Source of the DNA: Suillus spraguei
Lineage: Eukaryota > Basidiomycota > Agaricomycetes > Boletales > Suillaceae
DNA length: 44,085 nt
Direction: 5' to 3'
NCBI GenBank assembly: GCA_016800925.1
Contig: JABCPU010000515.1
Span: 1-44,085 of the forward strand
Shown here: positions 1-10,699 of the stretch, piece by piece
Layout of the letters: every line of letters starts with the position of its first letter
How positions within the stretch are numbered: position 1 is the first letter of the stretch
Program-made: the position numbers and the translations under genes
The notes under the pieces: generated by a model
Databases searched by the model: none
What the model saw: the letters and a program-made list of their open reading frames with translations, nothing else
What the model was told of the DNA's origin: nothing

Positions 1-386
1 TGCGACGGCTACTGCAAGCGAGGTGATTAATGGCTACGGATAGTTGGGCTAGGACCCGGTCCTGAGGGCTCAGATGGATTTTATCTTCTTCGTCATCCGG
101 GTCCTCATTGTCCGGATCATCAACTTCATCATCTGGTGGGTTACTGCGCAGCTCATCATCAAAGCAAATGGTCGGGCGCGAATTGGAGTCTGGGTTATCC
201 GGGTTCCAAGTTGGTGTTACCAGATCTGGTCTGGCTTGACGAGCGGAAATACTTTTGACCTATGTCACTCATGCTTGTGCGGCGTTGAGAGAAACTGGTG
301 AATGTTTGGACAATGGGTGTGGGATCTCGTTGGATCAGACCAAGTCCGGCTCCTCGGAGAGTGTTTTGAGTTTTATGGGGAGGCAT
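1..386 (-). pseudogene. gag-like N-terminal part of the LTR-A retrotransposon, cut by window edge
   Basis: Reading leftwards from an ATG at 386, the minus strand encodes about 63 residues (start MPPHKTQNTLRGAG), then a stop near 196. A different minus-strand frame, open from about 203 to base 1, continues with a very acidic stretch rich in DD/PDDE and ends in AINHLACSSRR. An acidic Asp-rich linker followed by a helix ending in SSRR is typical of the N-terminal half of gag in basidiomycete Ty3/gypsy elements (recalled family pattern, not searched). The two frames are joined by one frameshift near 200. The ATG lies only about 52 nt inside the LTR at 438-1181, as expected for a 5' end. The rest of the element lies outside the window to the left. 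Confidence 0.55.
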
Positions 387-437
387 GATATGGAATGGTT
401 TAAAAAGTTACTCAGAAAGGTTTGAGTTCAAATATAC

Positions 438-1181
438 TGTTAAGACCATACTCAAAGGTAGAGAGATCCGAAGGGCTTTGGCCTCAGTTCGTGCACTGTG
501 CCCCTTTCCCGAGTAATGCCCTTATTTCAGGGAGAAGTTATACATCCGAAGATCCGGAAGGAGTTGCATGACGGATCCGGATGTCTGAAGGTTATCCGGA
601 ACATAAGAATAGAACGAAGATAAAGACTAGCTTCGGAACGAGTTCCTAACTAGAAACTAAGAGGGATAGACTATCCAAAGATAGAGTCGGAGATATAGAC
701 TATAGGAATCAATCCTAAGTCTCGGAAAATGACTTAGAGCGGAAAGTGGCTTAAGTCCGGAGGAAGCAGAATGAGCAGAATCTAAGATGATATTCGAACT
801 AAGGTTCTATGGAGATCTACAAGTGGTTTATATACTGTAACTATCTAAGACGGATAATCAACAAGTCCGGGACCGAGAGCTATGTACGAAGTGTAACAGA
901 AGTCTATTAGTTAATGCACAGCGGATCAGTAAGCATGAATTGGAAATGAACACAGGTAACGGATCAGTGATGCAGGACGGAAATATACACAGCCGGAATA
1001 CCGGAAACAGGAGGAATGACGAAAGGAGATAGATGCAGATATACACAAGGGAGTTAAGGTGCGAGAAGTGAGCACATTCGGATGGGTGGTCCGGACAGGA
1101 TCTGTGGACCGGACGGAAATGGAATCGATCAGATCAGATCGGATATGTTCGGATCTGGGATTAGAAGTATGGTATATGACA
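438..1181 (-). repeat. LTR of family A (copy A1), 5' LTR of a minus-strand element
   Basis: The 744-bp sequence starts TGTTAAGACC and ends GTATATGACA, i.e. TG...CA ends. It matches 27550-28317 and the nested copies at 30972-32517. On the minus strand it has a TATA box (TATATAAAC, about 826-834), so the minus strand is the sense strand. Unlike the other A copies there is no target duplication (left flank ATATAC, right flank AAAAGG). This fits a 5' LTR whose partner lies left of the window, and a gag-like frame follows directly on the left. Confidence 0.8.
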
Positions 1182-1412
1182 AAAAGGTGCCAAAGCAGAG
1201 TTTGAAGGACTTAGCAGTTTTTTCTGTGCTGTTTGTTGGCAGTCACTGGCAAGCAGGTGTAAGTCTGCATTCTCCCAGGTGACTCAATGGAGGCCAGCAA
1301 CCATCATGACAGGGGCCATCATAGGCCATTTGTCATAGATGCCCGTTTGTGAGTTTTTATTACATTCTGGAATTGAAACTTTAGTAACCACACTAGATCA
1401 TCTATTGCAAAA
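1182..1412 (+). other. Left flank of the Plavaka relic, no gene seen
   Basis: About 230 bp lie between LTR A1 and the first recognisable Plavaka codons. No terminal inverted repeat or CACTA-like end could be identified here. It is probably the 5' non-coding part of the Plavaka element or decayed coding sequence. Confidence 0.3.
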
Positions 1413-1521
1413 TGCCCCCAGTGTCAGATCGATTTGCCTTCTACTGATGCAGTGTTAGAACACCTCCAGACAACAAATGGCTGCTGGCCTTGGGTACAGG
1501 ATTGCTATATTCCTGTCCCAC
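1413..1521 (+). pseudogene. Plavaka-type transposase, part 1: zinc-finger N-terminus
   Basis: The plus strand reads CPQCQIDLPSTDAVLEHL followed by NGCWPW, a Cys-x2-Cys...His...Cys zinc-binding pattern like the one that opens Plavaka transposases of Agaricomycetes. The reading frame runs straight into the target duplication of LTR B1 (CCCAC, 1517-1521) and continues on its far side at 2965 (PAFLQSTSEAGKDY, then GQYHPSSGYIFGK). The gene was therefore open across this point before the LTR inserted. No convincing start codon was found upstream. Confidence 0.6.
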
Positions 1522-2959
1522 TGTTATGGCCATGCCAAACTGGAGGCTGCTAAGAAGTTCCAGCTTGGCATGGGGGGTCGTACTTGAGGTCATAACTAAT
1601 TCAAGGGGGCTTGGCCTCAGCTCATATGCTGTGCCCCTTATATGAGTATGTGCCCCTAATTTCATATGAAGTCTGAGGGGGAGTTCTGGTGAAGTCCGGA
1701 GGGGAACTCCGGATGAACTCTAGGGCTAGACAGCTCAGAAGAGCACCAACGGACTACCAGAGGAGTGTGGGAAACACACCAGAACTATTTCCAGAGGAAC
1801 AGGGAATAAGGGTAAGACTACTGGATGAGTCCCAAGTAAATGGAATGGAGGTCGGACTGCCGGACGAAGTCCAGGGCAGGATAGGAGCGAAGCTCCAGAG
1901 GGAAAGATGATCCACAGGAGGTAAAGGATAGGGTAGGATATGGCTGGAGGTCTGGAGATAGGAGGTCTGGAGGATGAGGAGCAGAGGAACAGAGGAACAG
2001 AGGAGCAGAGGAGCAGAGGAGCAGAGGAGCAGAGGAGCAGAGGAGCAGAGGAGCAGAGGAGCAGAGGAGCAGAGGAGCAGAGGAGCAGAGGAGTGGAGCT
2101 CCATGGATCAAGGGGGAAGTATTGCCCTACTGTAGAGGAAGTAGGTCCAGAGATTACATAATGAGAGTATAGACTACTACGGACGAAGTCCGGAGTAGAA
2201 ACAGACAGAGGAAGACTACCATAGGTAGAGCCAGAGGAGAACAGGGTCAGAGACAGGAGTCAGACGAAGTCCAGAAATCATAATATAACAAAGGGTCAAA
2301 TGTCCGGCCTAGTGAATACTCCCATAGGCCTGAAACCGGAGGTTCACAAGGGCCAGAGCCCAAGTGCGAGAATGGAACGGAGTTATATTGACATGAGAAG
2401 TATAGGAGGTACAAAGGAAAATGTTAATGGGGAAACATAAATATTCAGACTGAGGTCTGCTAGAGTACAAGTCCGAGTTTATATACTGTAGGTAGCATAA
2501 CAGAAGATCAGTAAGCATAGTCCAATGCTATGTATGAACCATGCAGAAACATATTGCTAAGTACAATGGAACATAACTAAATGAGCTTGGAGATGAGATA
2601 TGTATGGAATAGATTATCAAGACAGAGACAGAGGTAACTGAGAGCCGGAGACAAGGACATACCCTAAATGGGGTAATGCATGTGGTGCAGGAATATGTCT
2701 GGAGATGAACACAGAGAGATCCAGAGGTCCGGGGATCTGGGATCCGGACAGGACATGGATGAGGATCAGATGTGGTGGGGATGTCCTGGATATCAGAGGA
2801 GGGAAAGTCCGGACATAGTGGTGGGTGAGACTATGCTCAGAGTGGACTAGGATGTGTGTAGGGTTAGCAGGCTAGCTGCAGAGATCCAGAGGTACGTAGA
2901 TGTGGAGATTAGGTCAGGAGGTCATAGTGGAGATGGGGTGTGAAGTACAGTATATGACA
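1522..2959 (-). repeat. Solo LTR of family B (copy B1)
   Basis: It starts TGTTATGGCC, ends GTATATGACA and is 1438 bp long. A perfect 5-bp target duplication CCCAC lies at 1517-1521 and 2960-2964. The reverse complement matches 4656-5890 over much of its length. The sense strand is minus, because the TATATAAAC box seen in B2 and B3 is reversed here (near 2480). It has no internal coding region, so it is a solo LTR left by LTR-LTR recombination. It carries an 8-bp repeat tract that the other B copies lack. Confidence 0.88.
1977..2093. repeat. Minisatellite with 8-bp unit inside LTR B1
   Basis: About 14 units of CAGAGGAG, with two early units carrying AAC in place of AGC. The unit is not a multiple of three, so all frames show the same periodic peptide (LLLCSSAP on the minus strand). 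The long open frames here are artefacts of the repeat. The matching place in B2 (about 5420-5450) has only a few imperfect units. Confidence 0.9.
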
Positions 2960-4570
2960 CCCACCCGCCTTCCTTCAGTCTACTTCTGAAGCAGGAAAAG
3001 ATTATGTCTTTGGGCAATACCACCCATCTTCTGGCTATATATTTGGAAAGATGCCAAACATCCTGAGGCGATGGAAAATGACCAGTATGCTTACCGCCGA
3101 CATTATGCTCCATTCTATCCCTTTCAAGACCAGGCAGAATTTGAGCTTGGAAAATTCCTTTGTGAACGCTTAACACAAAGTGACATGGAGCGATTTCTGA
3201 AGCTGGAATGGGTTTATCTGAAGTTAGAGAATATGGGCTAGTGTACTGACCTTGAGTTGACAAGTACACTGAGCTAATCCATTGTTTAGCTCCAAAGACC
3301 AGCTACTTGCATGGGTAGCTTCACTTCCAACTGGACCAAAATGGTGTTCAATGACACTCGAAATAACCAGGTACCCAACTGTCCAATCGATAAACCTCAT
3401 CTGGCACAATGGCTTAGAGGTAGTGCAAGATCTCTTCGCAAATCCAATTTTTGCGAACCACATGACATATGACCCGCACATCGTAGTCGATGGTGACAAA
3501 CGCAAATACAGTGAATATTTTATGGCCCAACAAGCATTCGAAATTCAGGTAAGTTCATTATATCATTCACAGTAGTTTACTGATGACTTCGGTGCAGGAT
3601 CAGCTTCCCGAGGGTGCTACCATTGTTCCAATGATCATTGCATCTGACAAGACACCTGTGACGTGGCATACTGAAGGACTTGAAATGCACCCCATTTTTG
3701 TCACCATCAGCAACATTCAGTCTGACGTGTGGATGAGAGCAACATGTCATGCCTGGCAATGCGTCACATACATGCTGATTCCCAAATTCATTGACATGCA
3801 TCCTGACTACCAAACCATTCTAAGCCAGCGGCTATTCCACAAGTGCATTGGACATCATCTTTGCAGACATTAAGGTCGCAGCCATGGTGGGCAAGTTGAT
3901 GCCTGATCCAGCCGGCCATGTATGACACTGCTTCACACCTTTGGTTGCATACACTGCAGATTTGCCAGAACAGCAAGCCATCGCATGTGTCTCGAAGGTC
4001 ACTTCTCCTATCACGTTGGCCACATCTCAATCTTTTGGTGACACTTATCGCCATCCACCACGCACGAAAGAACATACACTTGCAGTGATATACGACATCT
4101 GTCAATGCATTGATCCATGGAGGTTGCAAGAATTCCAGGAGGAAGCCAAGGCTCATTCGTTAAGTGGCATTCACCAGCCTTTTTGATGGAACTGGTGATG
4201 CTCAGACCCTTCTCACTTTCTGGTAAGGGAAATTCTTCACACTGGCCATAAATTTTTCTTTGACCACCTGTTCAAGTGGTTCAAAGAATCGGTGGGGAAG
4301 GACAAACTTGATATCCATTTCCAAAGTCACCACAAGAGAGTAGGAACATGCCAACTGGCTGAGAACATCGGGACTTGCAATGCACCTTGGTTCCTTCTAT
4401 CACTGGGATCATCCCCCCCCCCCCCCAGTTTGTCCATGCAATTTGCGCTTTGATCTATTTCATCTACAAGGCCCAAAGCCCTGTTTATTCTGACACCTCT
4501 GTTGATTCTATGGTCGCCTCGCTCAAAGAGTTTCATAATCACAAGCATGCAATATTTGATGCAGGCGTGA
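2960..4570 (+). pseudogene. Plavaka-type transposase, part 2: central region
   Basis: This continues the transposase interrupted at 1521. Recognisable blocks in order are: RRHYAPFYPFQDQAEFEL and LTQSDMERFLKL (about 3090-3200); the block with YDPHIVVDGDKRKYSEYF (about 3465-3520); an intron 3549-3597 (GTAAGT...GGTGCAG) joining EIQ to DQLPEG; the IIASDKTPV block with an acidic residue typical of the catalytic core (about 3620-3660); TADLPEQQAIACVS (about 3952-3995); and MVASLKEFHNHKHAIFDAGV (about 4511-4570). These blocks follow the order in Plavaka proteins (family knowledge, PF18759-like). Several frame changes and stops separate them, so it is dead. The last codons (D-A-G-V) continue at 6765 beyond LTR D. 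Confidence 0.72.
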
Positions 4571-6763
4571 TGTAACGAACATATTGGCACTGGGCTTAAA
4601 ACCCTATCTTTTGACACTCGTCTCACGTCTATAGGAGTTACCACTTGTCCATGGCTGTCATATACCGTACATTCAGGTCTGATCCATGGACATCTGGACA
4701 CCCAATCCATACATCCTAGTCCACCCATCCACTCCAATCAATATCCATTCATGTCTAATCCATATCCATATCCAACTCAGTCCATCCATCCGATCTGATC
4801 CATGCTCATATCCGAAACTATTCCCGCACACCTGCGCATTACTCCTTTAGGTTAATACCTGTGTCCGTCTTTTGGTTATCTTGACTTCCATCTTGATAAG
4901 ATATTTCGTACAAGTCTTATTTCTGAGTTCATAGCCTTGTGTTCCGCAATGCCTCAAACATAGCCTTGGACTATCCTTACTTGCCTTCCGGCATGCTACC
5001 TACAGTATATAAACTTGTAGTACAACTCCTGCAGACCGGAGTCTGATTCATTGTTCCTACTTATGTATATTCCTTTAATTACTCTGTATCCTGTTATCAT
5101 GTCTATATAACTCCATTTCCATTCTTGCACTTGGGCTCCAGCCCTTGTAAGCTTCCGACCTCAGGCCTATGGGATCACTCCCTAGGCCGGAGCTTTGATC
5201 CTATGTCCTATAATCTTTTCGGACTTTGACCATCTCCGTCTATCATCTGTTTCACCTCTGACTCTACCTTTGGTAGTCTTATACTGTCTGTTTCTATTCC
5301 GGACCTTGTCCAGAGTAGTCTATACTATCTCTACACCATATCTGGACCTACTCCTCTCTAGTAGCCAACACTTCCTCTAAGATCCACAGAGCTATGCTCA
5401 TCCATCATCCAATCATCCGCTCCTCCTCTGCTCCTCCGCTCCTCTGAGCTCTGGACCTTCGGACCCCTAGTCCTCCGGATCCATCCTATCCTATCCTCTG
5501 ACATCTATGGATCATCTTTCCCTCCAGAGCTCTGCTCCTATCCTGCCCTGGACTTTGTCCAGCGGTCCATCCTTCATCTGTTCTACTTGGAGCTTGTTCC
5601 AGTAGTGTTACCATTACTCCCTACCTTCCGGAAATAGTTCCGGTGCATTCCCGCGCTCATCTGAAGTCCATCAGAGCTCTGTTGAGCTATCCTGCCTTAG
5701 AGTTCATCCGACCCTCCATCGGACTTCACCAGAACTCTCCCTTGGACTTCATCCAAATTAAGGGCAATACTTGGGTAAGGGGCACAGCATATGAGCTGAG
5801 GCCAAGCCCCTTTGACTTTACAACCCTCCGGTACAACCCCATGTAAGACCAGGACTTCTTACTAATCTCCGGTTTTGCATGGTCGTAACAATGGCCATCT
5901 TACCCCTTTAGCATTACCAGCGGCATCCCACGCTTACTGCACACCGTACCGACTACCGCACCTCATTCCACATACGATGTCCTCCCATGTCCTTGCTACG
6001 TCCGCATAGCTCCATTTGGTGCGTCATTTGTTTTATGTTCATTATCACTGATTCCATGGCAAGTCTTATTACATGTTGCCTCATGCCGCAGCGCCTCACG
6101 CTATGTTTACATATGGCGGTTACTACACTCGAGCGCTACTGATCTCGCCTAGAGTATTCCAAATACATATGATTTAGGATATAAGCACCACATACCCCGC
6201 ACAATACAGTACCTGATTTTACCCCATTGCAGTACTATAGGTCAGGATTATTGTCTAGCTCTGGAACTACCCAGTAGTAGACTTAGTCTTTAAATTTTCC
6301 TTATCACTCATTAATCAATCACGCTCTTCTCCATTACCGCTGGCATACTGCTGGACTTTTGATTGTTATTTTGACTGAACTTCTCACGCACCGCTACTTT
6401 ACCACTGAAAGTACCACAGCCTTCTTTACTGTTTCTTTGCACCGCTCGCAACCTTACCACTACCGCTGATATCATTGCTTGCTCGACACAACTGTTACTG
6501 ACTATATCTCAACCATGGTAGCACCACTACATATGACACTAGTTCAGGCAGCATCATCACTGACCACGCAACTTACCGCTGACTACGACGCTTCATTTCG
6601 CACATAAGTTTGACTTGAACTTGACCATACTAATAGGCATCCCCCTTTAGGGTCGAACGCTCTTGTTTCACAAGTGAAACAGACTAGATGGAGCACAAGA
6701 CTCACATATGTACTAACTTAGGAGGTAGTTTATCTACAGCCCAGGTTAGGTTGTATCTTTACA
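4571..6763. repeat. Solo LTR of family D, interrupted by LTR B2
   Basis: The ends are TGTAACGAAC...TATCTTTACA, flanked by a 4-bp duplication GTGA (4567-4570 and 6764-6767). Removing it rejoins the Plavaka frame exactly (Asp-Ala-Gly-Val followed by Arg-Arg-Gly-Thr-Lys-Gly), which fixes both boundaries. Without B2 and its duplication it is about 950 bp. It contains scattered TACCGCT/ACCGCTG motifs and no ORF. Orientation is unknown. Confidence 0.7.
4656..5890 (+). repeat. Solo LTR of family B (copy B2), nested in LTR D
   Basis: It starts TGTCATATACCG and ends GGTCGTAACA, 1235 bp. A 5-bp duplication ATGGC lies at 4651-4655 and 5891-5895. It is the inverted relative of B1 and has the promoter-like box AGTATATAAACTTG at about 5005-5018. 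A shared box near the 3' end (GGCACAGCATATGAGCTGAG) also occurs, diverged, in family A. No coding sequence. Confidence 0.88.
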
Positions 6764-7934
6764 GTGAGACGAGGCACCAAAGGAACACTCAATAACTTTA
6801 TCATTCCAAAGCTTGAGCTTTTGCAGAGTTTTGCTTTGTTCACCAAGGATGCCGGCGCCCTCATCCAATGGACTGCTGACATCACTGAGCATCTTCTCAT
6901 TACTCACTGTAAACTCCCCTTTGAGAGGACATCCCACCAGTCATGGACCTTCATGGAACAAATCATTGACATTCTCAACTGTGAGGAGTTGCTGTGGCGA
7001 TTCCAGTTGTACCTTTTCCTACAGATGCATGACTCCCCCTTGCCAATGCCATCATCACAGAAAAGCAAGAGGTCACTGAAACTGACCCTGCTCTTGCATG
7101 GATCGCCTGCATCGCACCTAATGATCTGAATCAATGGTGTTTTGTCAGGCCGCATCCAGTTCAAAATTATTTTTGAAAGGTATCCTGTCTTCCACTGCTA
7201 CAGTTGCCTTTCATGTTACCATCACTCCTGATCAGCCAAGATGTCTCTCAATGAAATCCAGCAGCTTTACGCATTGCCAGATTTTGGACAAGTGTTTTCT
7301 GATTATAATGCAAAGGCTTCCGGTGGTCAATTCACGACTACATGGAGCCGTGATTGTGGTTGCCTCAAGATGTGGAATAAATTTTGCTTACAGCTGCATC
7401 CTGTTTTTTGCTCGTGGATGATCATACCTAATCAAGTCGTGCAGCCTGCCCCACCGTCAGAAAAGTTTCCTCTGGGAAATTGTGATGCTGTGATTATGCA
7501 GTCGATACAGGGCGACCAGACTGGTAAATGATGTTTATTTTATCTTGGCTGCCCATTACTGATTGTGCATTACACAGTAAATCTTGTTGCTCAAGTCCGG
7601 GCAGTCTTTCAGCCCATTGCACCTTGCCACGTCACACTTCCCCACTACCTTGCAGACCAACCACTCCTTTATGTGCAGTACTATGAGATCGTCGACAATC
7701 CAGCCAATCAACCTGCCATCAGTATGTATACGGTGCTCGAAAATATTGCAAAGGGCCCACAGGCCAGCGGATGGGATTGGGTGCAGTCATTTCTCTCACA
7801 GATGTCACGCATGCGGTAGAGCTAATCCTGTGTACGGCCAAGGCGCTGACCATATGGAGGTATATGAGCATCTTTACCTAAACAATTCCTCGGACAAGGA
7901 GGTGTATCATTCATTGCGCTCAGATTTACATTAG
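6764..7934 (+). pseudogene. Plavaka-type transposase, part 3: C-terminus
   Basis: The frame resumes with RRGTKGTLNNFIIPKLELL, a highly recognisable Plavaka block, then LIQWTADITEHLLITHCKLP (histidine block). Later parts lie in other frames: MSLNEIQQLYALPDFGQVF (7241 on), WNKFCLQLHPVFC, VQPAPPSEKFPLGNCD, an intron about 7524-7576 joining QTG to VNLVAQVRAVFQPI, LLYVQYYEIV, and finally EHLYLNNSSDKEVYHSL before the stop at 7932-7934. Order and spacing match the C-terminal third of Plavaka proteins. At least three frame changes exist. Together the three parts cover most of a transposase of roughly 900 residues. Confidence 0.72.
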
Positions 7935-9262
7935 TTACATTCTTTGTTATGATCTCAGCTTGCAATTTAACCACAGTGTTCTCTATTTTTTTTATCAATC
8001 TTATCTCAGATAAAATCAAGCCCGTCATCTTTTATTTTCAGTGAGATGGGATAGATTATCATTGATCAAACGTTCGGTTCTCCATCTTCGTAAGTTCAGA
8101 GCGGCAAATAAAATAAATAACATCGAGAGCATCTCCACCAATCGCGTGAGTGTGCTACTGAGGTCGTAAGTGTTCGTAAGTGTCCGTAACGCGCGTAAAT
8201 TAAGCGTTCATTTCAGTGGTTTTGCAGATGTTGAACGGTGGGAAATGTCAAGATCAATAACAGTTGACCGACTCGAAACCATGAACCGCAGCTTAACTGC
8301 CAAATTAGGAACTGTGACTTCTGGAAGGTCCGGCTTCTTGTCGGTCCGTCGGTCCGGCTAAGCTGGGCTACACGGCTTGAGCCGGCGGCAAGTCGGAGTA
8401 ACGGCAACACTAGTCCTACCTATGGTGCATGCAGGAACTTGCTGAAGCAAAAGAGATGTGAGGAGGACTGGAAACAGCTGTGCCAGAATGGAATGGATAG
8501 ATTTTTGCTGAATGGATGAAATCTTCGACCTTGTAAGGAGACTGTCAAACGCTTCGAGAAACTCAACTCATCAGAGAGATGATCCAACCTAGACCGCTGG
8601 AAGGTCATATTATATATTGTGAAGTAGCTGGTAGCTGGTGTATTGCGCACTTTGAGGTTGTGTATCACACACTTGATGCTGTATCACACAATTTATTAAA
8701 GTTCCTTTTGGAGCATCATATTGGAGCGTCATACTGATTTGCATTGCATGCAATAAACACAAGGAGATACGATACTCATGTTGTCAGTGTTAAGTTATTA
8801 CATCCACAAGGACACAAAGATCTGGCGCGTAGAGTAGCAGCTTTATCTCGAATTGTGCACGGCCGAAATCGTTGCAAGTTCGATATCATTTCCCATCGTT
8901 TGAAGCCCAGGTAGCTCCCTGGCGTTGAGTCTAGTAGTCGTACCATGAGTTAATGTGAACAATCAGCTCGTAATTTCACCTACATCGACAGTAATGAATT
9001 CGTATATGCTATATGATGCATGCCATCTCAGACTCGGAACAACAGTAACTCAGAACATCACTCACAGCTCTGAGAACCATGACTATACCCCCGATGGCAA
9101 CAGACGCGTTTGCCCAGTACTGTGCATTGTCATTTAGTTAGAAAATTACAGTTTTGCATATATCATGCTGCGTACCGATATGCATATGCTGATAGACAAC
9201 AAACTGTGAGGCACGAAATAAGGTGTTTCGTGGTGATTGCATCAAAGCGGTACAAGACTTGC
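7935..9262. other. Region without a recognisable gene
   Basis: This probably contains the 3' end of the Plavaka element (no inverted-repeat end could be matched) and then ordinary intergenic DNA. Short GGTCCGGC / GGTCCGTC repeats occur at about 8325-8360. The last exons of the minus-strand DUF6534-like gene could extend into 8830-9262, but no convincing coding exon was found there. Confidence 0.3.
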
Positions 9263-10699
9263 CTCACAAGAACGCCCATGCTGATGAAATTCTTGGTTAT
9301 GGTCTTAATACGGGTGTCCGTGCTACATCGCACAGGTGAATTCTTTAACAGTTGGGTTGCAGGACATTAACTTACCGGTGGACACCAAATCTTCCAGCGC
9401 GCAGATAAAAGTAGACGGAAAAACTGATCAAGGAGTCACACAAAACGCTCTGAAATGCTTTTGTAGTAGACATTTTGAGTGGCTATTAAAATATGTCAGT
9501 AAAGCCTTTAGGGAAACACTCCGACGTACTGTGATGCTCGAGAAAGCCCCAACCTCCCTGGATGTCATTGAACTACGTTATTCGATGTTACCAAGAAAAC
9601 TCACTGTGGCGGAATAGTTACTGGAAGCAAAAGAAAACCGTCAGTCACATTCACAAAGCGAGCATTGTCCAGCCGACCAACCCAGACCAAACACTATCAT
9701 AGACAAGTTACTCTGAGAGTACAACCGATATGCAGTACACAATAAAACTTACCATAAGACGAAACTGCAAATAAAATCTGTTGCTCGCCAATGTGAATCC
9801 ATGGATCTTGTTAATGCGATAAAACACATACTATCGGTATGGTGATGTAATGTTTCTATTGCTGACTGCGTGCGTACACAGCTGCATTATAAGTGACATA
9901 CAACTAATAGATAATAACTTACTTATCCATACACGGTGGCAATAAAAACTGCGGCGCCAAGAGGTAAGCCTCACTCGTGATAGCGATTAACAATGTACCT
10001 TTGCACAATGAATGGTACGGTAATCTGGAAAGAATTCAGATATATATCGATATCTCAAAGACGTTTCTGGAACTCACATTCACAAAGAGTTGCATCATCG
10101 CCTGCCACAGGTGTGGTTTAAGTTGAGTATGTCCAATCTGACAGTAAAGGTATCTTGCTCACCACCACATCCCTGCAACTGCGTTAAAACCGGTAGACAT
10201 CATGAGTATGTACGTGAAGTAACTCACCAAGCCTGACACTCTGGGGACATGCTTTTAAAACAATTAGTGAAGAACGACCAGTACATGAAACTTGACAATA
10301 GCGCCCCGGTGGTATTCAGAATCCTGTATGATAGTTAAATATGTATGCAATAAGTATGGTAGAAAACGAACAAGACAGTAAAACCTAAAATTCCTCAGTT
10401 GGGGGATATAAGTGATACCATTGTCATGTACTCACAAGATACTTGAGCAGTCGTTTATCATCAGGGAAGGCTTGATAATAACAGAAGCCCTGGGCAGCAG
10501 CAACACCTAGTTGCCTATCAGAGCCATTTAAGTTGGGACCGAATGCTCTCAGCAACCAAGACAGACTTACACGAAAGAGATGGTCAATCCTAAAAGTTTG
10601 AACAATAATATGTGCTCAGTGGATAGGGAATCAAAGCACAAATATTGATTATCTGCTCTTACCTATGAACTGAATTGTAAACGCAGGTATGTTGTTCAT
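9263..10699 (-). CDS. DUF6534-like multi-pass membrane protein, many short exons (possibly decayed)
   Basis: No long ORF exists, but the minus strand shows a chain of small exons bounded by GTAAG/GTGAG donors. A plausible start is ATG at 10699 (MNNIPAFTIQFI then GTAAGAGC). An exon ending at 10436 encodes VAAAQGFCYYQAFPDDKRLL, like the conserved YYxxYPKDxxxxKxLV segment of DUF6534. Exon 10323-10228 encodes a hydrophobic ILNTTGALLSSFMYWSFF segment. A tiny exon near 9935-9915 may add the FFYCHRVW-like segment. The exon ending at 9376 encodes CDSLISFSVYFYLRAGRFG, and exon 9322-9263 encodes TDTRIKTITKNFISMGVLV; these two adjoin as CDxLI...R-TD...L in the family. Not every exon joins in frame, and the C-terminus is not found. 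DUF6534 proteins are fungal seven-helix membrane proteins of unknown function. Confidence 0.5.

Noticed and set aside
1754..2161. Long overlapping open frames on both strands rich in LLLCSSAP or EEQRSRGA
   Set aside because: They are translations of the 8-bp repeat inside LTR B1; with a unit of 8 bases the open frames are created by the repeat.
4415..4429. Poly-C run as a functional element (also near 36690)
   Set aside because: Simple homopolymer runs without structure around them; likely replication slippage.
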